Shown one piece after another: positions 1 to 7,550 of a DNA stretch of 64,000 nt (the stretch's first letter is position 1; the number at the start of each line of letters is the position of its first letter). The stretch is from Faecalibacterium sp. HTF-F. GTDB lineage: Bacteria > Bacillota > Clostridia > Oscillospirales > Ruminococcaceae. The notes below the pieces were generated by a model that saw only the letters and a program-made list of their open reading frames with translations, was not told the origin of the DNA and searched no databases. The stretch lies in NCBI RefSeq assembly GCF_023347535.1, contig NZ_CP094473.1, positions 682,001 to 746,000 of the forward strand, read 5' to 3'. A program made the position numbers and the translations under genes.

Positions 1-152
1 AACAGCACCGCAACGGCTGCAACCACCAGCAGGGCATACACCGTGCTGCGCAGCACGCGGAGGTAGCGGCGGCGGTAAGCCAGTCGGTCACGCTCTGCCT
101 TCACCTCGGCGGTGGAGGGGATAGGCGTGAACCTGATCTTTTGTTCTTTCAT
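1..152 (-). CDS. Probable signal peptidase I, N-terminal part (cut by window edge)
   Basis: Only the first 50 codons are in the window. They read a polar start (MKEQKIRFTPIPSTAE), a basic stretch with an RRRYLRVLRS motif, and then a hydrophobic segment (VYALLVVAAVAVL) that runs into the edge. A short cytoplasmic tail with one N-terminal membrane anchor is the usual layout of Firmicutes type I signal peptidases, which cut signal peptides on the outer face of the membrane. The catalytic Ser and Lys would lie outside the window, so the assignment is an inference. Its ATG overlaps the stop of the coiled-coil gene (ATGA), so the two are translationally coupled. Any small basic single-pass membrane protein would fit equally well. 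Confidence 0.5.
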   Translation of the reverse strand, partial: MKEQKIRFTPIPSTAEVKAERDRLAYRRRYLRVLRSTVYALLVVAAVAVL

Positions 153-694
153 TTGTCGGCACGCTCCTCCGGCAGGAACTCCGTGCTGTGGTAGCCGTCC
201 AGCAGCTCGCTGGCGCGGCGGTCAAAAGCGGCCCAGCGCTGCCGAATCTCCTGCTGGGTCCGCGCAAGCATGACCTTGCAGTCGGCCTCGGTCTGGGCAC
301 GGCTGCGCGCCGCAGCCTCTGCCTGCTCGTCACACTCTTTCCGGGTGCGAGCCTTCAGGTTCGCGGCTTCGGTCTGGGCCTGCGCAAGGATCTGCTCCGC
401 CTCGGCCTCAGCCTGTGCCCGCAGGGCATTGGCAGCGGCATCAGTGTTTTTGTTTGCGGCGCGCACCGATGCAACATACTCGTCCGCAGCGGCCTGTGCG
501 GCTTCAAACACCTTGTTCAGCTCCAGCGCGGCCTGCGCAATGGAACCGGCGTTTTCAATATGGATCTGACGCTCCTGCAGCTGGGCAGACAGGGCAGCGT
601 TCTCTGCCCGGAGCCTGTCCTCGGTCTGCTTGAGGGCCAGAATGATCTCAACTAATTCGGCGCGGCGCATCCGCCGCAGTTCACGGTCTGGCAT
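149..694 (-). CDS. Coiled-coil protein of unknown function
   Basis: This 181-aa protein has no signal peptide or membrane segment. After a short N-terminal motif (RRMRRAELVEIILAL) it is almost entirely Ala/Glu/Gln/Arg-rich heptad-type sequence from about residue 15 to 165, a long alpha-helical coiled coil in the style of DivIVA-like or apolipoprotein-like proteins. I chose the ATG at 694 because GGAG lies about 10 nt upstream; upstream in-frame codons have no such site. The 3' end overlaps the start of the probable signal peptidase, suggesting a cytoplasmic scaffold or partner for an envelope function. I do not recognise the exact family. The upstream region carries paired direct repeats also found before the InlB-repeat gene. 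Confidence 0.7.
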   Translation of the reverse strand: MPDRELRRMRRAELVEIILALKQTEDRLRAENAALSAQLQERQIHIENAGSIAQAALELNKVFEAAQAAADEYVASVRAANKNTDAAANALRAQAEAEAEQILAQAQTEAANLKARTRKECDEQAEAAARSRAQTEADCKVMLARTQQEIRQRWAAFDRRASELLDGYHSTEFLPEERADK

Positions 695-873
695 AATGGT
701 CTGTTTCTCCGCAAAAGATGGTCTGAGCGACCGGAAAAAGCTGTCAAACACAAATTTTCCGTTGTGAAAATGACGGCTTTGAGATACCGTCATTCCACCG
801 GACTGCGTATATTTAAAAGTCAAACGCACAATCTATAGGATAGCATACGATGTGTAACAATACTAACACACAA

Positions 874-893
874 AGTGCAACAGAAGCGCAACA
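874..893 (-). promoter_or_regulatory. Paired 9-bp direct repeats, candidate activator site (copy 1)
   Basis: On the plus strand AGTGCAACA (874-882) and AGCGCAACA (885-893) lie exactly 11 bp apart, about one helical turn. The same pair in the opposite internal order lies at 1932-1951. On the minus strand both pairs are followed by TGTGTG and then an AT-rich hexamer (TAGTAT here) that could be a -10 box, with no good -35 box. This suggests a regulator-dependent promoter for the coiled-coil/signal peptidase operon. Confidence 0.45.
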
Positions 894-994
894 AAAAAGG
901 GCTGATTTATGCGTCTTTCTGCAAAAATCATAAAAAATATTTTCCAATAAATGGAGTGCTGCTGCGAAAGATTGAAAGAATGGATGAAAACAAA

Positions 995-1025
995 AAGAAC
1001 TGTCCCCTAAACGAGAACAGTTCTT
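995..1025 (-). terminator. Rho-independent terminator of the MAM-like peptide gene
   Basis: A perfect 9-bp stem (995-1003 with 1017-1025), 13-nt loop, and on the minus strand a run of T residues directly after it. It sits 27 nt past the stop of the peptide gene. Confidence 0.75.
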
Positions 1026-1051
1026 GAAAATTACAGAAAACGCGGAGATGC

Positions 1052-1273
1052 TCAGAAGCCCTTCAGCAGGTCGCTCAGGGTCAGGAAGGACTGATAGATC
1101 ACGTTGACGTTGTTGATGATGGAGCTTGCACCCGAGAAGATGCGGGCGATGGCGTTGAACACCTTGCCCACATTCAGGAAGTTGTTGTACAGGTCGCTGG
1201 CACCGCCGTCCAGATAGACCATTTCCTCTTCGTTGATGACGGCGTAATTAGCAGGCAGTTTCATAACAGACAT
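1052..1273 (-). CDS. Double-glycine leader peptide, MAM-like (putative secreted bioactive peptide)
   Basis: This 73-aa protein starts with a leader, LPANYAVINEEEMVYLDGG (residues 6-24), that ends in Gly-Gly at 23-24. Such leaders are cut and exported by peptidase-containing ABC transporters (PCAT). The leader closely resembles the N-terminus of Faecalibacterium MAM as I remember it (MPANYSVIAENEMTYVNGG). The predicted mature part is 49 aa, hydrophobic/amphipathic, cysteine-free, and shares no evident similarity with mature MAM. The first ATG is supported by AAAGGAAG about 8 nt upstream. It lies 54 nt after the InlB-repeat gene on the same strand and has its own terminator. No transporter gene is in the window. 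A class II bacteriocin or signalling peptide is the alternative reading. Confidence 0.75.
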   Translation of the reverse strand: MSVMKLPANYAVINEEEMVYLDGGASDLYNNFLNVGKVFNAIARIFSGASSIINNVNVIYQSFLTLSDLLKGF

Positions 1274-1327
1274 GGGGATCTTCCTTTCGATTGATGGTTT
1301 GATGAAGTGTAAGGCGAAAACAGGTTG

Positions 1328-1786
1328 TTACATAAAGGCAGCCACGGCCAGCGTGGTGAGCAGGGCACCGGCAACGGTAAGGATGCTCAGGGTCATGCCG
1401 TCATCCTGTTCCGTCTGCTCGGGCTGAGCGGGCTTGGAGGTGCTGGTGCTGCTGGAAGCGGCGGTGCTCTTGACGGTCCAGTGGGCATACACGGTGGTAT
1501 CCCCTGTGAACACCGTTGAAGTGGTGACCTTTGTGCCGCCCACCGTCTCGGTGTACCAGCCATCAAAGGTGTAGCCGTCCAGCGTGGGCTGGGCGGGCAG
1601 AGCGCTGAGCTTGCCGTTCAGGTTGGTGGTAACGGCTACAACAGAGCTGGTGCCGCCCATGGCATCCAGACCAATGGTGTAGATCTGTGCGTCCTTTTGC
1701 TCTGCGGCAAAGGCAGAGGGCAGTGCACAACACAGCAGCGCCGCACTGAGCAGGCCGAGAACCAGCATTTTCAGGATCTTTTTCAT
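1328..1786 (-). CDS. Secreted InlB B-repeat protein with C-terminal membrane anchor
   Basis: This 152-aa protein has a signal peptide (residues 1-27, cleavage likely after AFA), one InlB B-repeat/Listeria-Bacteroides repeat at about 36-104 (GYTFDGWYTE and TTVYAHWT are the diagnostic ends), a Ser/Thr/Pro-rich linker at 105-128 and a terminal hydrophobic segment at 132-151. It should sit on the outer face of the membrane and display one small beta-grasp-like repeat domain; such domains occur in surface and adhesion proteins. The ATG at 1786 has GTGAGGAG upstream. The downstream double-glycine peptide gene may share its transcript. There is no LPXTG motif. Confidence 0.75.
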   Translation of the reverse strand: MKKILKMLVLGLLSAALLCCALPSAFAAEQKDAQIYTIGLDAMGGTSSVVAVTTNLNGKLSALPAQPTLDGYTFDGWYTETVGGTKVTTSTVFTGDTTVYAHWTVKSTAASSSTSTSKPAQPEQTEQDDGMTLSILTVAGALLTTLAVAAFM

Positions 1787-1931
1787 AGGACTCCTCACTT
1801 TCCTGACGAGTTGGGGGATGGTGCAGCCGACTGCGGAAACACCAGAACAGACCTCGTGTCTCCCCGCCACAGGGCAGCAGACGAAAAAGTCGGGATGAGG
1901 AGGTTTATTCAAATTTATTTTTACCACACAG

Positions 1932-1951
1932 AGCGCAACAAAAGTGCAACA
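1932..1951 (-). promoter_or_regulatory. Paired 9-bp direct repeats, candidate activator site (copy 2)
   Basis: AGCGCAACA (1932-1940) and AGTGCAACA (1943-1951) on the plus strand are spaced 11 bp, as in copy 1 at 874-893. On the minus strand they precede TGTGTGG and a TAAAAA-type -10 candidate, about 150 nt upstream of the InlB-repeat gene start at 1786. Confidence 0.45.
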
Positions 1952-2060
1952 AATCGGGCGGATTTTGCTGCAGGAATGAAAAAAACCGCTTTTTTACAAA
2001 TCGTGCAGCACAAAAGGCTGCGGAGGATGGCCGCAAAAGCGGAAAAGTGGAGCCTTCCTC

Positions 2061-2089
2061 TTGTGGAAAAACAAAGAATATGGTATAAT
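2061..2089 (+). promoter_or_regulatory. Promoter of tRNA-Gln
   Basis: TTGTGG at 2061, a 17-nt spacer and a perfect TATAAT at 2084-2089, ending 11 nt before the mature tRNA. Confidence 0.7.
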
Positions 2090-2100
2090 ATCTTGCACGA

Positions 2101-2171
2101 TGCGCCATCGCCAAGCGGTAAGGCAGGGGACTTTGACTCCCCCATCGTAGGTTCGACTCCTGCTGGCGCAA
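2101..2171 (+). tRNA. tRNA-Gln (TTG)
   Basis: A cloverleaf with a perfect 7-bp acceptor stem (TGCGCCA with TGGCGCA), T arm with TTCGACT and anticodon TTG in a CTTTGAC loop. CCA is encoded at 2172-2174. It stands alone, with its own promoter and terminator. Confidence 0.95.
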
Positions 2172-2174
2172 CCA

Positions 2175-2212
2175 AAAGCCCCGTCATCCTGAAAAGGCTG
2201 GCGGGGCTTTTT
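2175..2212 (+). terminator. Terminator after tRNA-Gln, probably bidirectional
   Basis: An AAGCCCCG stem pairs with CGGGGCTT, followed by T residues on both strands. It ends tRNA-Gln on plus and probably also the minus-strand gene that stops at 2254. Confidence 0.8.
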
Positions 2213-2253
2213 GCATCACTTTTTCCACAAAGTGCGGCTGAACGGTGCAAAAC

Positions 2254-3594
2254 TCAGCGACGGTGGATCTTTCTGGTGGGCTTGCGGCGGTTCCAGCCGT
2301 TCAGGAACGTCCACAAAAAGTAAATTGCGGCAGAGATAATACTTAGCGTTATCACAACTTTGAGGTACAGACTGCCCAGAAACTCCCGGAACCGGGCCAC
2401 CGTGAACAGCAGCGGGTTCAGGCTGACATCCTGCCCGGCGATCAGGTCCACCACGCCGATGGTCTCACCGGCCAGCTTCAGTTCCACGGTGCCCACCACA
2501 TCGCCCTGCTGGATGGGCGCACTGACCGCATCCGGCAGATGAAAATATTTCTGGGTCACGCTGCCGTCACCGGTGGAGGGCAGCAGGGTCATCATGCTGT
2601 CGGCGGGGTACAGCTGCAGGGAGCTGGTGTCGGAGGAATACTTCACCGGGATCTCGGCCAGCGTAAGGTCGGTATCCAGCGCGGCCTGAATGGAAAAGCT
2701 GTCGAACACCCAGTCCATCAGCTTCACGGTCTCGTACAGGGCGGGGCGGCGGTTGGCGTAGCCGAAATCGTCGCAGGTGTCGGGGCTCTGCATCACGCAG
2801 AAAATATAGGTTGCACCGTCCTTGTTGGCCCATGAAACATAGCTCTGGCGGCCGCTGTCGTTTTTAAAGGCGGTCACATCGCACATGCCGCCCTGCATGG
2901 CGCTGCGGTAGTATTTGCCGCCGCTGGATTTGCTCAGCGCGGCGTTCTGGCTGACCAGAATGGAGGAGGACCGGTGCTTTTCCTTGGCGGGCATCGTAAA
3001 GGTGGGAGCACCGGAGATCTCGGCAAAGGCATCGAAGCTCATCAGATAGCGCAGGATCAGGTACATATCCACGGCGCAGGTCACATTGCCGCTGTCGATG
3101 CCGCAGGCGTCGGTCCATGTGCTGCCGGTGGTGCCGATGCGCTGGGACAGGGTGTTCATCTGGCTCACCCAACCGGCCAGATCGCCGCCGGAAAGGGTGT
3201 AGGCCAGACCCATGGCGGCTTCGTTGGCGTTGCGGGTCAGCATGGCGTAGACGGCTTCCCGGTAGGTGAAGGTCTCGTTGGAACGCATGTCGGCGTTGTT
3301 GGTGTTGTATACATAATCCGAAATGGCGAACGGCATCTGGAAGGTGTCGTCCAGATGGTCGGCGTAGTTGGTCAGCAGCAGGGCGACGGTCATATACTTG
3401 GTCAGGCCGCCGGCCGGTACCTGCTTTGCGCTGTCCTTATCGTAGACGATGATGTTGGTGTCAGTGTTGACGATGTAGGCGCTCTGCGCCTGCACCTGAT
3501 AGACCGGGGTGGGGTCGAACATGGCGCCGGCAGGCAGAAGCAGGCAGCTGAACAGGACAGCGAACGACAAAACCAGTGCAAAAATACGTTTCAT
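2254..3594 (-). CDS. D-alanyl-D-alanine carboxypeptidase homologue lacking catalytic motifs (pseudoenzyme)
   Basis: This 446-aa protein has a signal peptide (about residues 1-24), a peptidase S11/PBP5-like domain (about 33-290), a C-terminal domain, and a membrane segment near 405-425 with a basic tail. Intact S11 enzymes trim the stem peptide of peptidoglycan using SxxK, SxN and KTG motifs. At the aligned places this protein has GLTK (63-66, no serine nucleophile), NAN (122-124, no serine) and QGG (234-236, no lysine). The fold seems kept, so it may bind peptidoglycan or regulate a partner rather than cut. The ATG at 3594 has AAAGGAATT upstream. It is transcribed alone from the promoter at 3620-3648. 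Confidence 0.8.
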   Translation of the reverse strand: MKRIFALVLSFAVLFSCLLLPAGAMFDPTPVYQVQAQSAYIVNTDTNIIVYDKDSAKQVPAGGLTKYMTVALLLTNYADHLDDTFQMPFAISDYVYNTNNADMRSNETFTYREAVYAMLTRNANEAAMGLAYTLSGGDLAGWVSQMNTLSQRIGTTGSTWTDACGIDSGNVTCAVDMYLILRYLMSFDAFAEISGAPTFTMPAKEKHRSSSILVSQNAALSKSSGGKYYRSAMQGGMCDVTAFKNDSGRQSYVSWANKDGATYIFCVMQSPDTCDDFGYANRRPALYETVKLMDWVFDSFSIQAALDTDLTLAEIPVKYSSDTSSLQLYPADSMMTLLPSTGDGSVTQKYFHLPDAVSAPIQQGDVVGTVELKLAGETIGVVDLIAGQDVSLNPLLFTVARFREFLGSLYLKVVITLSIISAAIYFLWTFLNGWNRRKPTRKIHRR

Positions 3595-3619
3595 GTGGAC
3601 AATTCCTTTAAAAAGCGAT

Positions 3620-3648
3620 AATATAAAACAACAGGCAGCACGGCACAA
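3620..3648 (-). promoter_or_regulatory. Promoter of the carboxypeptidase-like gene
   Basis: On the minus strand TTGTGC, a 17-nt spacer and TATATT. The divergent plus-strand gene may use TATAAT at 3698-3703, whose -35 box is poor. Confidence 0.55.
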
Positions 3649-3769
3649 GCGCCGTGCGCCGGGTAAGAACGAGATCACAGCGGAAGGCTGTATTCTTTAT
3701 AATAACAGGTTTGGCGGGGTGTGACAAGGCTTATTGTGCCGATTTCACATCCGGTCAGGGAGGACAGGA

Positions 3770-4462
3770 ATGGTATATCTGACAGGGGACACCCACGGCG
3801 ATATCGACCGCTTCAAACATGGCAAGCTGCGCTGGCTGGGCAAACGGGACACCGTGGTGGTGCTGGGCGATTTTGGTTTTGTGTGGGACGGCAGCAGGGA
3901 GGAACAGAAAAAGCTGGATTGGCTGCGCAAGCGCCCGTATACCCTGCTGTTTCTGGACGGCAGCCACGAAAACTATGATCTTTTGAAGCAGTATCCCACC
4001 GAGGAACGCTTTGGCGGCAAGGTGCAGGCACTGGGCGGCAATGTGTACCATGTGTGCCGCGGCAGCGTGCTGGAACTGGAAGGAAAAAAGTATCTGTGCT
4101 TTGGCGGTGCGGAAAGTCAGGACCGGGAGGACCGGGAACCCGGCGTGAACTGGTGGAAGGAAGAAATGCCCTCGGATGAGGAATACGTCTTCTGTGAGGA
4201 GAACCTTGCAGCCTGCGATTACAAAGTGGATTATGTGCTGACCCACGATGCGCCAAGCAGATTTTTGGATTTTACCGCCCTTGCCAGCGGCGAGAACAAC
4301 CAGCTGCACAGTTTTCTGGATAAAATTTTGTTGAAGCTGACCTACGACAAGTGGTTTTTTGGCTGCTATCATAAGGATACCCAGCTTTCCACCAAAAGCC
4401 GCTGCGTGTTCTGCGATGTGATAAGCATGGGCGAACGGCACGCAAAGCGTTCCGTTCGATAA
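3770..4462 (+). CDS. Metallophosphoesterase
   Basis: This 230-aa cytoplasmic protein has the calcineurin-like dimetal motifs in order: GDTHGD (6-11), GDFGFVWDG (about 34-42), GSHEN (about 67-71, in place of GNHE), THDAPS (about 165) and a late CYHKD (about 203) where GHxH is usual. Family members hydrolyse phosphomonoesters or diesters; the substrate cannot be told from sequence. The ATG at 3770 follows GGGAGGACAGG closely. It is a single-gene unit between a divergent carboxypeptidase-like gene and a terminator at 4468. Confidence 0.85.
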   Translation: MVYLTGDTHGDIDRFKHGKLRWLGKRDTVVVLGDFGFVWDGSREEQKKLDWLRKRPYTLLFLDGSHENYDLLKQYPTEERFGGKVQALGGNVYHVCRGSVLELEGKKYLCFGGAESQDREDREPGVNWWKEEMPSDEEYVFCEENLAACDYKVDYVLTHDAPSRFLDFTALASGENNQLHSFLDKILLKLTYDKWFFGCYHKDTQLSTKSRCVFCDVISMGERHAKRSVR

Positions 4463-4467
4463 CAGGG

Positions 4468-4496
4468 GCCGCTGCACCAGCCGTGCAGCGGCTTTT
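4468..4496 (+). terminator. Terminator of the metallophosphoesterase gene
   Basis: A 10-bp GC-rich stem (GCCGCTGCAC with GTGCAGCGGC) followed by TTTT. It also lies just past the end of the convergent recG gene. Confidence 0.8.
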
Positions 4497-4531
4497 GCAT
4501 TTGATGCTGTTTGTACGCAAAAAACTCCGGA

Positions 4532-6592
4532 TCAGTTCATGGCTCCGGCTTTCTCGAACATCTGCTGCACCTGCTGTTCCAGCAGCGCGTGCTCCGGCGC
4601 TTCCAGCAGAGGGTCTTCTGCCAGCATGGCGGCGGCCTCGCTCTGGGCGGCGTGAAGGGTGCGGGTGTCGTTCATCAGGTCGGCGATCTGCAGGGTGGGC
4701 AGGCCGTGCTGGCGGCTGCCGAAAAAGTCGCCGGGGCCGCGGGTCTCCAGATCGTACTGCGCCACCGCAAAGCCGTCCGTGGTGCTGCACAAAAATTTCA
4801 GCCGTTTTTGTACGTTTTCGCTTTGGTTGTCGCTGACAAGGAAACACCAGCTTTCCGCAGCGCCGCGTCCCACGCGGCCGCGCAGCTGGTGCAGAGCGCT
4901 CAGGCCGTAGCGCTCTGCGTTTTCGATCACCATTACGCTGGCATTGGGCACATCCACGCCCACCTCAATGACGGTGGTGGACACCAGTGCGTCCAGACGT
5001 CCGGCCTTGAAGTCCTCCATGACGGCGGCCTTCTCCTTGGGCTTCAGCTTGCCGTGCATCAGGCCTACCCGGCGGTCCGGCAGCAGGGCCTTGGCAATGT
5101 CCTCGTAGTAGCTCTTGACGGCGTTCAGTCCGCCATCCGGCACATCCTCAATGGCCGGGCACACCAGATACACCTGCCGCCCTCTGCCGATCTCCTGATC
5201 GAGAAAATGATAGAGGTCACGCCGCTTTTTTCCGGTGATGCATCGGGTCTTGACCGGTGTGCGGCCCGGCGGCAGCTCGTCCAGGATGGAGATGTCCAGG
5301 TCGCCGTAGATGAGCAGGCCCAGCGTGCGGGGGATGGGAGTGGCGCTCATCACCAGCAGATGCGGGTTCGCGGCTTTTTCGGCCAGCATCCCGCGCTGCC
5401 GCACCCCAAAGCGGTGCTGCTCGTCGATCACGGCAAGACCCAGCCGGGCAAATTCTACGCCCTCGCTGAGGATGGCGTGGGTGCCCACCACAAGGTCGGC
5501 TTCGTCGTTCCGGATGGCGGCAAGCGTGGTGCGTCGTGCAGCGGCCTTCATGCCGCCGGTCAGCAGGGCTACCCGCATCCCGAAGGGGGCAAGCATCCGG
5601 TTCAGGCCCTCGGCGTGCTGGGCGGCTAAAATTTCGGTGGGGGCCAGCAGCGCGGCCTGATACCCCGCCCGGATGCACGCCCAGATGGCGGCAGCCGCCA
5701 CCAGCGTTTTGCCGCTGCCCACATCGCCCTGCAAAAGGCGGTTCATGGAGGTCTGACCCGCCATGTCGGCCAGAATCTCGCTCACGGCCCGGCGCTGGGC
5801 ACCGGTGGGGGAGAAGGGCAGACTGGCCCAGAACGGGGACGGGTCGGCAAGCTGCATGGGGGCACCGGTGGCAGCGGCACCCCGGTTTTTCATCCGGCCA
5901 ATGCCCAGCTGCAGCACCAGCAGCTCTTCGTAAATGAGCCGCCGCCGGGCGGCATAGGCCTGCTCTTCCGTGGCAGGGCAGTGGATGGCCCGCACGGCAT
6001 CTGCCTTGGAGAGCAGACGGTATTTTGCCAGCATTTCCGGCGGCAGCGGGTCGGGCAGCAGCTCTGCGTGGGGCAGAAGCTGACGCACACATTTGGCAAT
6101 GGCATTGCTGGTCAGGCCCTCAGTCTGGGGGTAGACGGCTTCAAAGGGAGAAGCCTTGATCTGCTCGGCTGTGCGCACCTGCGGGTTGACCATCTGGCGG
6201 CGCAGCATCCCGCCGGTAACGATGCCCTGAAAATAGTATTCCTGCCCCAGCTGCAGCTTTTGGGCGGCATAGGGATTATTGAACCATGTGATCTCCAGAC
6301 TGGACACATCGTCCCCGGCAGTGATGCGCTCCATCCGCCGCCCGCCCGGCAGGATGCGCCCGCCGGGCTTTGCGAATACCTCGGCCTTTACCACGCATTC
6401 CACATCGGCGGGGGCCTCTGCGATGGAGTAGGGCTTCGTGAAGTCGATATATCTGCGGGGGTAGTGGCACAGCAGGTCGGCCAGCGTCACGATGCCCAGC
6501 TTCTCGAACCGCTCGGCGGTCTTGGGGCCGACGCCCTTCAGGTAGCGCACCGGCGTATCCGGGGTGAGGGTGGTATGGTTTTCGGTGGGCAT
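4532..6592 (-). CDS. recG: ATP-dependent DNA helicase RecG
   Basis: This 686-aa protein has the usual RecG length and order: an N-terminal helix-hairpin start (YLKGVGPKTAERF), the OB-fold wedge domain (about 60-150), and SF2 helicase domains with Walker A GDVGSGKT (about 290), the DEQH box (DEQHRFGVRQR, about 390), SATPIPRT and a C-terminal QLRGRVGRG motif. RecG remodels stalled forks and Holliday junctions by branch migration. The ATG at 6592 has GAAAGGAG upstream. It is convergent with the metallophosphoesterase gene and seems monocistronic. Confidence 0.97.
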   Translation of the reverse strand: MPTENHTTLTPDTPVRYLKGVGPKTAERFEKLGIVTLADLLCHYPRRYIDFTKPYSIAEAPADVECVVKAEVFAKPGGRILPGGRRMERITAGDDVSSLEITWFNNPYAAQKLQLGQEYYFQGIVTGGMLRRQMVNPQVRTAEQIKASPFEAVYPQTEGLTSNAIAKCVRQLLPHAELLPDPLPPEMLAKYRLLSKADAVRAIHCPATEEQAYAARRRLIYEELLVLQLGIGRMKNRGAAATGAPMQLADPSPFWASLPFSPTGAQRRAVSEILADMAGQTSMNRLLQGDVGSGKTLVAAAAIWACIRAGYQAALLAPTEILAAQHAEGLNRMLAPFGMRVALLTGGMKAAARRTTLAAIRNDEADLVVGTHAILSEGVEFARLGLAVIDEQHRFGVRQRGMLAEKAANPHLLVMSATPIPRTLGLLIYGDLDISILDELPPGRTPVKTRCITGKKRRDLYHFLDQEIGRGRQVYLVCPAIEDVPDGGLNAVKSYYEDIAKALLPDRRVGLMHGKLKPKEKAAVMEDFKAGRLDALVSTTVIEVGVDVPNASVMVIENAERYGLSALHQLRGRVGRGAAESWCFLVSDNQSENVQKRLKFLCSTTDGFAVAQYDLETRGPGDFFGSRQHGLPTLQIADLMNDTRTLHAAQSEAAAMLAEDPLLEAPEHALLEQQVQQMFEKAGAMN

Positions 6593-6731
6593 GGCGTCAG
6601 CTCCTTTCTATAGCAGTATAGCCATTGTAGCACCTTCCCGTTTGCAAATCCAGCTAAACCGGCGATAATCATTCCGGGAACAACGCAAAACAAAAAAATC
6701 CCGGAAGCCGAAGCTTCCGGGAATCTTTTGG

Positions 6732-6803
6732 AGGTGACGACCAGATTTGAACTGGTGGATGAGGGTTTTGCAGACCCTTGCCTTACCACTTGGCCACGTC
6801 ACC
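6732..6803 (-). tRNA. tRNA-Cys (GCA)
   Basis: A full cloverleaf on the minus strand with acceptor GGTGACG/CGTCACC, anticodon GCA in CTGCAAA, and CCA encoded at 6729-6731. Last of five tRNAs transcribed leftward from the promoter at 7299-7326. Confidence 0.95.
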
Positions 6804-6834
6804 ATATAGGGAGTGATGAATACCACTCCATTGG

Positions 6835-6907
6835 AGCGGCCGACGAGGCTCGAACTCGCTACCTCCACCTTGGCAAGGTGGCGCTCTACCAGATGAGCTA
6901 CGGCCGC
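6835..6907 (-). tRNA. tRNA-Gly (GCC), copy 2
   Basis: Acceptor GCGGCCG/CGGCCGC, anticodon GCC in CTTGCCA, CCA encoded at 6832-6834. Identical to the tRNA-Gly at 7103-7175, including eight flanking bases on the 5' side. Confidence 0.95.
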
Positions 6908-6996
6908 ATATTCGGTGCATTTTACCTTGCACCCATCATTTCTGATGCCCTGAAAACAAGTTTCAAAGTAGGTGAAAGCTCGCGCTTTCTTGGTGG

Positions 6997-7070
6997 CGAC
7001 CCGGATCGGGCTCGAACCGACGACCCCCAGCGTGACAGGCTGGTGCTCTAACCAACTGAGCTACCGGGCC
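6997..7070 (-). tRNA. tRNA-Asp (GTC)
   Basis: Acceptor GGCCCGG with CCGGGTC (one G-U pair), anticodon GTC in CTGTCAC, encoded CCA. It lies between the two identical tRNA-Gly genes. Confidence 0.95.
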
Positions 7071-7102
7071 ATATTGGAGCAACTTTTGCTGCTCCGTTAT
7101 GG

Positions 7103-7175
7103 AGCGGCCGACGAGGCTCGAACTCGCTACCTCCACCTTGGCAAGGTGGCGCTCTACCAGATGAGCTACGGCCGC
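7103..7175 (-). tRNA. tRNA-Gly (GCC), copy 1
   Basis: Same sequence as the copy at 6835-6907; encoded CCA at 7100-7102. Probably a local tandem duplication. Confidence 0.95.
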
Positions 7176-7209
7176 ATATTCGGAAACCCTGCTGGGTTTC
7201 CTTGACTGG

Positions 7210-7282
7210 TGCCTCCGATCGGAATCGAACCAATGACACGGGGATTTTCAGTCCCCTGCTCTACCGACTGAGCTACAGAGGC
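7210..7282 (-). tRNA. tRNA-Phe (GAA)
   Basis: Acceptor GCCTCTG with CGGAGGC, anticodon GAA in CTGAAAA, encoded CCA at 7207-7209. First gene of the minus-strand tRNA cluster. Confidence 0.95.
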
Positions 7283-7298
7283 GCACCGGACGATGATT

Positions 7299-7326
7299 AT
7301 TATACCTGAAATTTCGATTTTGTAAA
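7299..7326 (-). promoter_or_regulatory. Promoter of the Phe-Gly-Asp-Gly-Cys tRNA cluster
   Basis: On the minus strand TTTACA, a 16-nt spacer and TATAAT, 17 nt upstream of tRNA-Phe. Confidence 0.7.
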
Positions 7327-7446
7327 GGGGTAAATTCAAATTTTTTCAAGAAAATTAAAACTTTCTTGATTTTGGTCGCTTTATCGCACAAAATAAGAAC
7401 GACTTTTTTGAACAGAAAGGTGATCAAAAGGATGCGCAAAGAACAT

Positions 7447-7475
7447 TTGACAAGATTAACAACCTATGGTTTAAT
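7447..7475 (+). promoter_or_regulatory. Promoter of the topoisomerase pair
   Basis: TTGACA at 7447-7452, 17-nt spacer, TTTAAT at 7470-7475. The predicted transcript has a leader of about 130 nt before the gene at 7611 and contains the hairpin at 7495-7550. Confidence 0.7.
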
Positions 7476-7494
7476 AATAGAAAAAGAACACAGG

Positions 7495-7550
7495 CGCTTT
7501 TGCTCTTTACTCTTGCGTATACTTATATATAAGCAAAAAGAGCAAAGGCG
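7495..7550 (+). promoter_or_regulatory. Leader hairpin, possible attenuator
   Basis: Arms 7495-7508 and 7537-7550 pair over 14 bp with one mismatch and are followed by TTTTGATTT. The hairpin starts about 13 nt after the predicted transcription start, so it may act as an early terminator/attenuator or stabilise the 5' end. Confidence 0.45.

Noticed and set aside
2041..2250. Minus-strand frames across tRNA-Gln
   Set aside because: They include the reverse complement of a tRNA, its promoter and its terminator.
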